Notes under the pieces: generated by a model
The model's input: only the letters and a program-made list of their open reading frames with translations
Told to the model about the DNA's origin: nothing
The model's database searches: none
Program-made: the position numbers and the translations under genes
DNA from: Actinobacteria bacterium UBA5182
GTDB lineage: Bacteria; Actinomycetota; UBA4738
Length of the DNA stretch: 21,661 bases
Direction: 5' to 3'
Assembly (NCBI GenBank): GCA_002413185.1
Contig: DHWM01000119.1
Location: 1-21,661 of the forward strand
In this document: positions 15,876 to 21,661 of the stretch, in pieces
How the letters are laid out: each line of letters begins with the position of its first letter
Numbering within the stretch: position 1 is the stretch's first letter

Positions 15876-15953
15876 GGTCACCTCCCTGGCCTCCCGGCCT
15901 CCGCGAGGCGGCTATCGTAGCGGCCTTTCGCCACCGTCACATATCCTGGCCGG

Positions 15954-16133
15954 GTGAGTCCCCGCAGCAAGCGACGTCAGGACGACGACCCGCTCTCGGC
16001 GTACCGTCGCATCCGCAAGCCGATGCCGCCGCCGGAACGGGTGATCCCCGACAAGCGCCGTCGCACGGCTGAGCGGGAGGCCGAACGGGAGGCCCGGCGC
16101 GCCGTATCGGGCCCGGACGAAGGGGTGCCTTGA
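15954..16133 (+). CDS. Small, highly basic protein of unknown function
   Basis: This 59-residue protein begins at GTG 15954 and ends at TGA 16131-16133. It is dominated by Arg, Lys, Asp and Glu: SKRRQDDDPLSAYRRIRK, a proline segment MPPPERV, then DKRRRTAEREAEREARRAV, which should form a charged helix. Such composition suggests binding to RNA, ribosomes or another acidic partner. No ribosome site is obvious; TATCCT at 15942-15947 could be a -10 box, giving a nearly leaderless message. It lies 71 bases before the phosphoribosyltransferase start. I do not recognise a family, and the call rests on length, composition and lack of a competing gene. Confidence 0.5.
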   Translation: MSPRSKRRQDDDPLSAYRRIRKPMPPPERVIPDKRRRTAEREAEREARRAVSGPDEGVP

Positions 16134-16204
16134 CGGGACCCGCCGCTCCTGACACGGTGGCGGGGGAGGCTTCGGCGGAACCGGAGGCGTCCAAAGGAGA
16201 TGGG

Positions 16205-16837
16205 GTGTTCGCCGACCGGTGGGAAGCGGGCGAGCGGCTCGGTTTGGCTGTGTCCGAGGTTGCGGGTGACGACGCCATCGTCCTCGGCATCCCGCGAGGA
16301 GGCGTCGAGGTGGCCGCGGCGGTCTCGGAGAGCATCGGTGCACCCCTCGACGTGGTCGTTCCCCGGAAGGTCGGGGCACCCGGCAACCCGGAGCTGGGTC
16401 TGGGCGCGGTGGCCGAGGGGGTCGAGGTCCTGGACCACCGCCTCATCGAGCTCCTGGGGGTCGGCGAGGCCTATCTCCGCGCAGAGATCGGAGCGCAACG
16501 GGAGGAGATCCGCCGTCGCACCGCGCTGTACCGGGGACTGCGGCCTCCGGTGGCGATCCAGGGAAAGACCGTCGTGGTCGTCGATGACGGGGTGGCCACC
16601 GGTGGCACGGCCGTGGCCGCACTGCGATGGGCTCGGGCCAACGGAGGGGGGAGGGTGATCCTCGCTGTGCCGGTGGCGCCGCCGGAGGCCGTCCGTCGGC
16701 TGCGCGACGAGGCAGACGAGGTGGTGGCGCTGATGACGCCGGAGCCCTTCCAGGCGGTGGGGCAGTGGTACGGGCGGTTCTCCCAGATCACCGACGAGCA
16801 GGTCATCGCACTGCTCGCCGGCCGCGGGGAGGCGTGA
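16205..16837 (+). CDS. Phosphoribosyltransferase family protein
   Basis: This 210-residue protein is of the type I phosphoribosyltransferase fold. The PRPP-binding loop VVVVDDGVATGGT is at 123-135. The front half has VLGIPRGGVEVAAAV and VVPRKVGAPGNPELGLGAVAEG, typical of the stand-alone actinobacterial PRTase family whose substrate is unknown; some are predicted to act in nucleobase salvage or stress. The GTG at 16205 is chosen because AAAGGAG lies five bases upstream and the product begins MFADRWEAG, as relatives do; a TTG at 16130 would add 25 low-complexity residues. Six bases separate it from the next membrane protein. Confidence 0.85.
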   Translation: MFADRWEAGERLGLAVSEVAGDDAIVLGIPRGGVEVAAAVSESIGAPLDVVVPRKVGAPGNPELGLGAVAEGVEVLDHRLIELLGVGEAYLRAEIGAQREEIRRRTALYRGLRPPVAIQGKTVVVVDDGVATGGTAVAALRWARANGGGRVILAVPVAPPEAVRRLRDEADEVVALMTPEPFQAVGQWYGRFSQITDEQVIALLAGRGEA

Positions 16838-16843
16838 GGGGCC

Positions 16844-17146
16844 GTGCGAGTCACGGAGCTGGTGATCGCGGCGCTGTTGGCACTGCTCGGGGTGGCCTCC
16901 CTGGCGAAATGGATGCGCGCGGGCTTCGACCCGGAGTCCCCGGCCGAGCAGGTTCTGTACGCGCTGTACCGGACGGGGCGGGTGGGGACGTGGTTCGCCT
17001 TCGGCGGGTTCTTCCTGGGCAACGCGCTGGTGGACGACCCGCTGGCCTTTCGGTGGTACGTGTTCGTACCGATCGGGCTGGGAGGTCTGCAACTGCTCGC
17101 GGGGATCCTGCTGGGGAGGTCGCCCGCGCCACGAAACCTGCCCTAG
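16844..17146 (+). CDS. Small membrane protein, unknown function
   Basis: This 100-residue protein has a hydrophobic N-terminal helix (4-22), a central loop with DPESPAEQVLYALYR, a second hydrophobic stretch (47-63) and a third (70-92). The topology suggests three membrane segments. The GTG at 16844 has a GAGGGG site and follows the phosphoribosyltransferase by six bases, so they share a transcript. Its TAG stop lies on the same CTAG as the stop of the convergent ferredoxin reductase. I do not recognise the family. Confidence 0.72.
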   Translation: MRVTELVIAALLALLGVASLAKWMRAGFDPESPAEQVLYALYRTGRVGTWFAFGGFFLGNALVDDPLAFRWYVFVPIGLGGLQLLAGILLGRSPAPRNLP

Positions 17147-18378
17147 CCCGCCGGTCCGGCGGGGTTCGAACGGACCGGGACGTCCTGGTCGGCCAGCCGG
17201 TCGCGGTCGATCCGGCCGCCCGCTTTGATCAGCGGGATGGCCTGTCGAACGTCACGTCCGCGGTTCATCGCCACTGCCGCCTGTACCCGACCCTGCTTGA
17301 CGTAGAACGCGGAGAAGTTCCGGCCCTCGATGCTTCCCCGGACCACCAGGTCGTCCCATTCAGTGTGAAAGCCGGCGTACTGGAGGTTGGCGTCGTACTG
17401 GTCTGACCAGAACCAGTGCACCGAGTCGTACGCCGTCTCCTTCCCCAGGATGTTCAGCGCGGCGGCCTTCCCCTGGTTGACCGCGTTGTGCCAGTGTTCG
17501 ACGCGGATGCGCCGGCCGAACACGGGGTGGTCGTGATTGGCGACGTCCCCCGCCGCGAAGACGCCCTCGACGTTGGTCCTGCAGAACCGGTCCACCAGGA
17601 TCCCGTTGTCCACCTCGATGGCGGTGCCCGCGGCCAGATCCGTAACCGGTTCGACGCCCACTCCGGCCACGACGAAGTCGCATCCGAGTCGCAAACCGTT
17701 CCTGGTGGTGACGGCCTCCACCTTCCCGGTGCCCTCGAAGGCGGCGGCGCCGTCGCCCGGAACCAGCCGGACCCCATTGTCCGCATGCAGCGCCCCGATC
17801 GACCTCCCAACCTGTTCGCCAAGGATCCGCTGTAACGGGAACGAGCTGCTGTCCACCGCCGTCACATCGAGGCCGAGCGCTCGGAGGGAGGCGGCGACCT
17901 CCGACCCGATGAAACCCATGCCCACCACCACGACCTGGCGGCCCGGCGCGGCCTCCTCACGGATCCGTTGGCAATCCTCGAGGCTGCGCAGCTGGCAGAC
18001 GCCATCGAGGTCGAGGCCCGGGATGGATGGCGAGCGGTTCCTGGCGCCGGTCGCCAGCAGCAACCGGTCATAGGCCACCTCGCCGTGGCCGGCGGCGATG
18101 ACCCGCCGGGCGTCGGTGTCGAGCGCGGCGGCCGTCGTTCCGGCCAGCAGCTCGATCCGATTCTCCGAGTAAAAGCTCTCCGGACGAGCCAGGGCGTCCT
18201 CGAACGGCGTCTCGCCCCGCAGGAACGACTTCGACAATGGAGGCCGCTCGTAGGGGAGGTGAGGTTCGGCCCCGATCAACACCACGTCGCCGTCGAAGCC
18301 CTCCTTGCGCAACGTCGCTGCGGCGGTCGCTCCGGTCAGGCTCGCGCCCACGATGACGATGCGAGTCGCAGTGGCCAT
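17143..18378 (-). CDS. FAD-dependent NAD(P)H ferredoxin reductase
   Basis: This 411-residue flavoprotein belongs to the ferredoxin reductase group of dioxygenase and P450 electron chains (ThcD/PdR type). The FAD loop is VGASLTGATAA near residue 10, followed by YERPPLSK (43-50). The NAD(P)H loop is VVGMGFIGSEVA (about 151-162), the second FAD block is GVFAAGDVA near 272-280, and a reductase C-terminal domain contains WFWSDQYDANLQYAGF. It should pass electrons from NAD(P)H to a small iron-sulfur protein. The nearest candidate is the Rieske domain encoded 12 bases upstream in the same operon. The ATG at 18378 has only a weak ribosome site, so coupling is likely. Its stop overlaps the convergent gene's stop by two bases. 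Confidence 0.92.
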   Translation of the reverse strand: MATATRIVIVGASLTGATAAATLRKEGFDGDVVLIGAEPHLPYERPPLSKSFLRGETPFEDALARPESFYSENRIELLAGTTAAALDTDARRVIAAGHGEVAYDRLLLATGARNRSPSIPGLDLDGVCQLRSLEDCQRIREEAAPGRQVVVVGMGFIGSEVAASLRALGLDVTAVDSSSFPLQRILGEQVGRSIGALHADNGVRLVPGDGAAAFEGTGKVEAVTTRNGLRLGCDFVVAGVGVEPVTDLAAGTAIEVDNGILVDRFCRTNVEGVFAAGDVANHDHPVFGRRIRVEHWHNAVNQGKAAALNILGKETAYDSVHWFWSDQYDANLQYAGFHTEWDDLVVRGSIEGRNFSAFYVKQGRVQAAVAMNRGRDVRQAIPLIKAGGRIDRDRLADQDVPVRSNPAGPAG

Positions 18379-18390
18379 GGAGGCTCGCTA

Positions 18391-19446
18391 CTAGAGGTCC
18401 TGAGGCGCCAGGGACTTCTCGGCAGGTCCCCGAAGCACCTCGCCGTCGGCCCGGTACCGCGAGCCGTGACAGGGACAGTCCCACGTCCCCTCGGCGTCGT
18501 TCCAGTCGACCGTGCACCCCATGTGGGTGCACCGGGGCGACACCGCATGCAAGGCGCCGTCCTCGTCCCGGTACACGGCGACCTTTCGGCCTCCCGAGTC
18601 CACCACGCCGCCGTGCCCCGGCACGATCTCCTCGACCGAGCGGTCGACCGTCTTGGCGATGAGGACGTCGGTGGGGGCGTGGTGTGCCACCTTGTTCGGG
18701 ACCGATCCGAGCAGGTAGCGCCGGGCGCCGGACATGCCCTTGTTGCCGACCACGATGAGGCCCGCTCCCTCGTCCAGCGCCACCGTCCGGATCGCCTCCA
18801 GTGGATCGGACTCCACCACGCGAGAACGGACCTTCACTCCCTCCGGCCGCCCCGACTCGGTCCGCTCCAGAAGGATGGCCGCCACGATGGGGTCCTTCGA
18901 CGCCGTGACCAGCGTGACCTCCGCCCGAAGCATCATGGCCAGCTCGAACGCCTTCCGGGCTGCCTCGCTCGCCGTGGGCGAACCGTCGGTCCCCACCACG
19001 ATCCTGGTGTAGAGCTTTTCCGGGTGCTCCTCGGCGTCGGACGGGCCCCGCACGGCGCCGGTGCTGTTGACGATCAGCAGGTCGGTGGACGCCGAATGGG
19101 CCACCCGGTCCGGCACGCTCCCCAACCGGAACCGCGTGGCCTGCCCCATCCCCTTGTTCCCCACGACCACCAGGTCCGCCGAGCGCTCCTCGGCCACCTC
19201 GAGGATGGCGTCGGCTGGAGGACCCGGCCGGAGCTCGGTCACCGGTTCCACCCGCTCACGGCGGGCGGCCCGGGCGGCGTGGGAGAGGAGCGTCTCCGCC
19301 ATCTGGCGGGAGATCCCGGGGGGTCCGTAGCAGCACACGATCACCAGCTGGGCCCGGCACCGCTTGGCCAGCCGGGCGGCGGTCTGCTGGGCCACGCCTG
19401 CCGTGACCGACCCGTCCGTGCCGACCACGATGGTTCGATATCCCAT
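18391..19446 (-). CDS. Tandem universal stress protein fused to a Rieske [2Fe-2S] domain
   Basis: This 351-residue protein has two UspA domains (about 1-128 and 145-267) and a C-terminal Rieske domain (about 272-351). Each Usp domain has the ATP-binding type loop: GNKGMGQATRFRLGS (96-110) and GNKGMSGARRYLLGS (234-248). The Rieske domain has cluster ligands Cys306, His308, Cys324 and His327, with Cys311 and Cys326 placed for the disulfide of high-potential Rieske proteins (CTHMGC and CPCHGS). No membrane segment is visible, so it should be cytoplasmic. I know of no common family with this fusion. It sits 12 bases before the ferredoxin reductase and five bases after the cupredoxin membrane gene. 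A nucleotide-gated electron carrier is possible but not shown. Confidence 0.9.
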   Translation of the reverse strand: MGYRTIVVGTDGSVTAGVAQQTAARLAKRCRAQLVIVCCYGPPGISRQMAETLLSHAARAARRERVEPVTELRPGPPADAILEVAEERSADLVVVGNKGMGQATRFRLGSVPDRVAHSASTDLLIVNSTGAVRGPSDAEEHPEKLYTRIVVGTDGSPTASEAARKAFELAMMLRAEVTLVTASKDPIVAAILLERTESGRPEGVKVRSRVVESDPLEAIRTVALDEGAGLIVVGNKGMSGARRYLLGSVPNKVAHHAPTDVLIAKTVDRSVEEIVPGHGGVVDSGGRKVAVYRDEDGALHAVSPRCTHMGCTVDWNDAEGTWDCPCHGSRYRADGEVLRGPAEKSLAPQDL

Positions 19447-19451
19447 GGCGG

Positions 19452-20243
19452 CTACTTCACCACGAAGGTGCCGGTCATCGTCGCCGGGTGGATGTCACAT
19501 CGAAAGAAATAGGTCCCGGCGGGGAGGCTCGAGACGTGGTACGTCTGCGTGGCTCGCCCCTTCACGTAGGAGCCTCGGAACAACGGCGTGGTGGCGGCGC
19601 TGTTCGTATAGATGGCCACGTTGTGCAACACGCCCGCATCCTCGTTGTCGAACACCAGGTCGAATGGCCGGCCGGCGGGCCCGGTCAGCGTGGACGTGTC
19701 GAAGGCGAGCCCGGAGGCGGACACCGCGACCGAGCCGGCGGCCACGACCGGGGGGCGCTGGACGCTCCCGAACCCCAGGATGGGCTTGAACATCATCAGG
19801 TAGAGGATGGCGATGAGCCCGACGAACCCGACCACTGCGATCGTGATCGGTCGCCGGGACCGCAGGATCGAATCGAACTGTTCGTCGCTGACGGCCTTCG
19901 ACCCGCCCGCCATGGCCCGAGCAACCAGGCCAACTCGCTGGAAGAAGGGTCGGGCCATCGCGTACATCGCGATCGAGGTGACGACCAGGATGGCGATGGC
20001 CGCCCAGATCCATCCCTCCGACCACCAGTGGCCGATGAAGCCTGCCACGACGCCTCCAAGGAGCAAGACGCCGAAGGACGCGTAGAAGACCCGGATGGAG
20101 GCCGCCGAGAGCTGCAGCAGGCCGCTCACCCGCTCGGGGTTTCGTTCGACCCGCAGACGGAAGGCCACTCCCACGGAGACCCCGTGGGCCAGCAGGAAGC
20201 CGAACACTCCTGCGAGGTGGACAAACACCCACCACCGATACAT
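19452..20243 (-). CDS. Membrane protein with C-terminal cupredoxin domain
   Basis: This 263-residue protein has four predicted membrane helices (about 6-30, 50-73, 79-98, 134-155), the first three resembling a DUF2269-like membrane module. A cupredoxin domain follows from about 168. Type-1 copper ligands are His207 (GVLHNVA), Cys249, His252 and Met256 (FFRCDIHPATM). The domain should lie outside the membrane and carry electrons by copper. The ATG at 20243 has GAAGGAG ten bases upstream. The downstream Usp-Rieske gene begins five bases after its stop, so they form one operon with the reductase. Partner and final acceptor are unknown. Confidence 0.88.
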   Translation of the reverse strand: MYRWWVFVHLAGVFGFLLAHGVSVGVAFRLRVERNPERVSGLLQLSAASIRVFYASFGVLLLGGVVAGFIGHWWSEGWIWAAIAILVVTSIAMYAMARPFFQRVGLVARAMAGGSKAVSDEQFDSILRSRRPITIAVVGFVGLIAILYLMMFKPILGFGSVQRPPVVAAGSVAVSASGLAFDTSTLTGPAGRPFDLVFDNEDAGVLHNVAIYTNSAATTPLFRGSYVKGRATQTYHVSSLPAGTYFFRCDIHPATMTGTFVVK

Positions 20244-20376
20244 CGACCGCGCTCTCCTTCGAGGTCTCCGGGCGGCCGCCCTCGCGTCCCGAGCCGGCGC
20301 CGCCGAAGCGTGAGTTGGACACGATACACGGTCATGCTCCACCATTCCCGGACACCGAGCCCCGATGGGAGAAGCC
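20244..20376. promoter_or_regulatory. Divergent region: redox operon and cyclic-nucleotide protein
   Basis: This 133-base gap separates two divergent units and should hold both promoters. GAAGGAG (minus) serves the cupredoxin gene and GGGAGAA (plus) the cyclic-nucleotide-binding gene. TATCGT on the minus strand near 20320 fits a -10 pattern without a visible -35. No CRP-like palindrome is evident. Confidence 0.35.
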
Positions 20377-20832
20377 ATGACCGATGAGCTGCCGCAGGAG
20401 GTGGAGGCCCTTCGAAGGGTGCCCTTCTTCGAGGACCTGACCCCGGAGGACCTCGAACGCCTGGCCAGGATCGGCCAGCGGCGGACCTTCCCGGCCGGCC
20501 AGCCGATCGTGTCGAAGGAGGCCGTGGGCGGGGGGATGTTCGTCATCCTGTCGGGGTCGGCGACGGTGCAGACGGGAGGGACGACACACACCCTGGGCCC
20601 TGGCGCGTTCTTCGGCGAGATGGCCCTGCTGTCGAACAGGCCCCGCTCCGCGACCGTCACCGCGGTGGACGACGTGGAGGTGATGACCATCGAGGCGATG
20701 TACTTCAAACCGTTCCTGGTCAAGAACCCGAGCGTGGCGGTGACGATCCTGGAAGGGGTGGCCGCACGGCTGCGGGAGGTTCAGGACCGGATCGACGCTT
20801 CCGGAGGACCTGCCTCCGGCGGGCCGAGCTGA
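20377..20832 (+). CDS. Stand-alone cyclic-nucleotide-binding domain protein
   Basis: This 151-residue protein is a single cNMP-binding domain. The phosphate-binding cassette FGEMALLSNRPRSAT (79-93) retains the glutamate and arginine needed for cAMP-type ligands, so binding is plausible. There is no helix-turn-helix; after the domain comes a helix LEGVAARLREVQDRI and a short Gly/Ser/Pro tail. It cannot be a CRP regulator by itself and may control a partner protein. The ATG at 20377 follows GGGAGAAGCC; an ATG at 20365 lacks a ribosome site. Ten bases after its stop comes the next small gene, in the same operon, while the redox operon is divergent. Confidence 0.88.
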   Translation: MTDELPQEVEALRRVPFFEDLTPEDLERLARIGQRRTFPAGQPIVSKEAVGGGMFVILSGSATVQTGGTTHTLGPGAFFGEMALLSNRPRSATVTAVDDVEVMTIEAMYFKPFLVKNPSVAVTILEGVAARLREVQDRIDASGGPASGGPS

Positions 20833-20842
20833 AAGGAGAGGC

Positions 20843-21079
20843 ATGGGAGGCCAGGAAGCCGGACCGAGCTTCGAATCCGACATCAAGCCCCTGTTCCGCG
20901 ACAAGGACCGAGAGCGCATGGAATGGGCGTTCGACCTGTCGCGGTACGAGGACGTCAAGGACAATGCGGAGGGGATACTCCAGCGGCTGGAGGACGGCGA
21001 CATGCCGTGCGACGGCGGCTGGCCGGAGGAACGCATCGCCACGTTCCGCCGGTGGTCCGAAGGAGGGATGGCGCCCTGA
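20843..21079 (+). CDS. Conserved small protein of unknown function
   Basis: This 78-residue protein reads SFESDIKPLFRDKDRERMEW, then FDLSRYEDVKDNAEGILQRL, then MPCDGGWPEERIATFRRW. The pattern of FxxDIKPLF, FDLxxYxDVKxNAxxI and GxMPxxGxWPxxRIxxFxxW resembles short conserved domains seen beside ferritin-like, peroxidase-type or cytochrome-related proteins, but no haem or metal motif is present. The ATG at 20843 follows AAAGGAGAGGC. It overlaps no other gene and lies ten bases after the cyclic-nucleotide protein, so the two are probably co-transcribed. Function is not known. Confidence 0.75.
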   Translation: MGGQEAGPSFESDIKPLFRDKDRERMEWAFDLSRYEDVKDNAEGILQRLEDGDMPCDGGWPEERIATFRRWSEGGMAP

Positions 21080-21122
21080 GCTGGCTTCGGCCGGCGCCTG
21101 AACCGACCGGGAGCGCGTAGCT

Positions 21123-21661
21123 TCAGGACACCGCTTGCACGATGTCCGAGTGCAGGTCCGGGTACTTCACGAGCGTCTCGGCGCGTTCCCTCTTGAATCG
21201 CTCGACGAAGGCCTCGTATTCGTCCAGCCGCCCCTGCCGCTCGTACATGTGCCTGGGGTGGAGCAGATCGGGATCCTCGACGCCGGGGACCTGGTCGGCC
21301 ACCTCGTAGCCGAAGTACTGGCTCTCGCTCCACTTGATGGTCTGCTCGGCGATGGCCTTGACGATGGCGGAGGACACCGGGATCTGGATCTTCTTGGAGC
21401 GCTCGTCGCCGGCCCGGCCCCCCACGCGGCCCGTGTTCATGAGGTAGACCTCCATGGGATGGGAGTCGAGGAGCTCCAGGAACCGCTGGCCCTGCTGGCC
21501 CTGGCGGAGCGGGAAGAACGGGTTGGTCCCGGGGACCCGGAGGAACCTGCCCTCTTCGGCTGCCCCGCCGGCACTGGTGCCCGTCGTCTCTCCCAGCATG
21601 AAGTACGCGGCGGCCTGGGTCTGGGTGAGGCGTGACACCGCCGGGATGATGTTCTCGTTCC
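21123..21661 (-). CDS. pckA: Phosphoenolpyruvate carboxykinase (ATP), C-terminal part
   Basis: The frame is open from the right window edge to a TGA at 21123-21125, giving about 179 residues of the C-terminus of ATP-type PEP carboxykinase, which converts oxaloacetate and ATP to phosphoenolpyruvate. The visible part begins NENIIPAVSRLTQTQAAAYF and continues with LGETTGTSAGG, a C-terminal adenine-binding region, then RFLRVPGTNPFFP and VYLMNTGRVGG. The N-terminal nucleotide loop and metal ligands lie outside the window. The gene converges on the small gene ending at 21079 with 43 bases between the stops; no clear terminator is visible there. Confidence 0.9.
   Translation of the reverse strand, partial: NENIIPAVSRLTQTQAAAYFMLGETTGTSAGGAAEEGRFLRVPGTNPFFPLRQGQQGQRFLELLDSHPMEVYLMNTGRVGGRAGDERSKKIQIPVSSAIVKAIAEQTIKWSESQYFGYEVADQVPGVEDPDLLHPRHMYERQGRLDEYEAFVERFKRERAETLVKYPDLHSDIVQAVS

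Noticed and set aside
16130..16204. TTG start at 16130 for the phosphoribosyltransferase
   Set aside because: It would add 25 Ala/Pro/Glu-rich residues; GTG 16205 has AAAGGAG at ideal distance and matches the family start.
1..21661. CRISPR array, IS element, phage genes or toxin-antitoxin pairs
   Set aside because: I saw no regularly spaced repeats, transposase or integrase motifs, terminal inverted repeats or toxin-antitoxin pairs on either strand.

Overview
The window is high-GC DNA from what looks like an uncultured actinomycete-type bacterium (Actinomycetota). Support comes from very high G/C at third codon positions, many GTG starts, a CofC/FbiD enzyme (coenzyme F420 synthesis), a DUF4012 protein, class E-type sortase residues, and the partial gene order hupB - cofC - plsC-like - gpsA ... 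ddl - AsnC-domain protein. That order recalls the conserved hupB/fbiD/gpsA/ddl/thiL neighbourhood of Actinobacteria. No phage, IS element, transposase or CRISPR array was seen.

Layout. 1-1563: the 3' end of an unrecognised gene, a strong hairpin, tRNA-Gln(CTG) on the minus strand, and a stretch of broken genes (a TIG/IPT-domain fragment and the first 40 codons of a cation/proton antiporter-like protein). An HU gene follows. 1914-4644 (minus): cofC, a divergent cold-shock-domain protein and a NodI/NodJ-type ABC-2 exporter. 4685-6627 (plus): an acyltransferase, a small membrane-anchored protein and gpsA, which carries three one-base deletions. 6663-11296 (minus): tdh, kbl, a sortase remnant and a frameshifted DUF4012 membrane protein. 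11452-15511 (plus): a DUF885 metallohydrolase, a Cys/Met-metabolism PLP enzyme and ddl. 15642-17146: an AsnC-type ligand-binding protein (minus), then a small basic protein, a phosphoribosyltransferase and a small membrane protein (plus). 17143-20243 (minus): a three-gene redox operon. 20377-21079 (plus): a cyclic-nucleotide-binding protein and a small conserved protein. 21123-21661 (minus): the 3' part of ATP-type PEP carboxykinase.

The most striking unit is the redox operon. It encodes a multi-spanning membrane protein ending in a type-1 copper (cupredoxin) domain, then a tandem universal-stress protein fused to a high-potential-type Rieske [2Fe-2S] domain, then a FAD/NAD(P)H ferredoxin reductase. 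The spacings are 5 and 12 bases. Together they could make an electron path NAD(P)H -> FAD -> Rieske -> copper at the membrane, with nucleotide-binding USP domains as a possible control. This is inference from domains and gene order. A cAMP-receptor-like protein is encoded divergently upstream.

A second theme is sequence integrity. gpsA and the DUF4012 gene are each otherwise intact, and their frames are restored by single-base changes next to short homopolymers. This suggests base-calling errors in the assembly more than real decay. The sortase and antiporter/TIG fragments instead lack whole segments and look like true deletions or misassembly.
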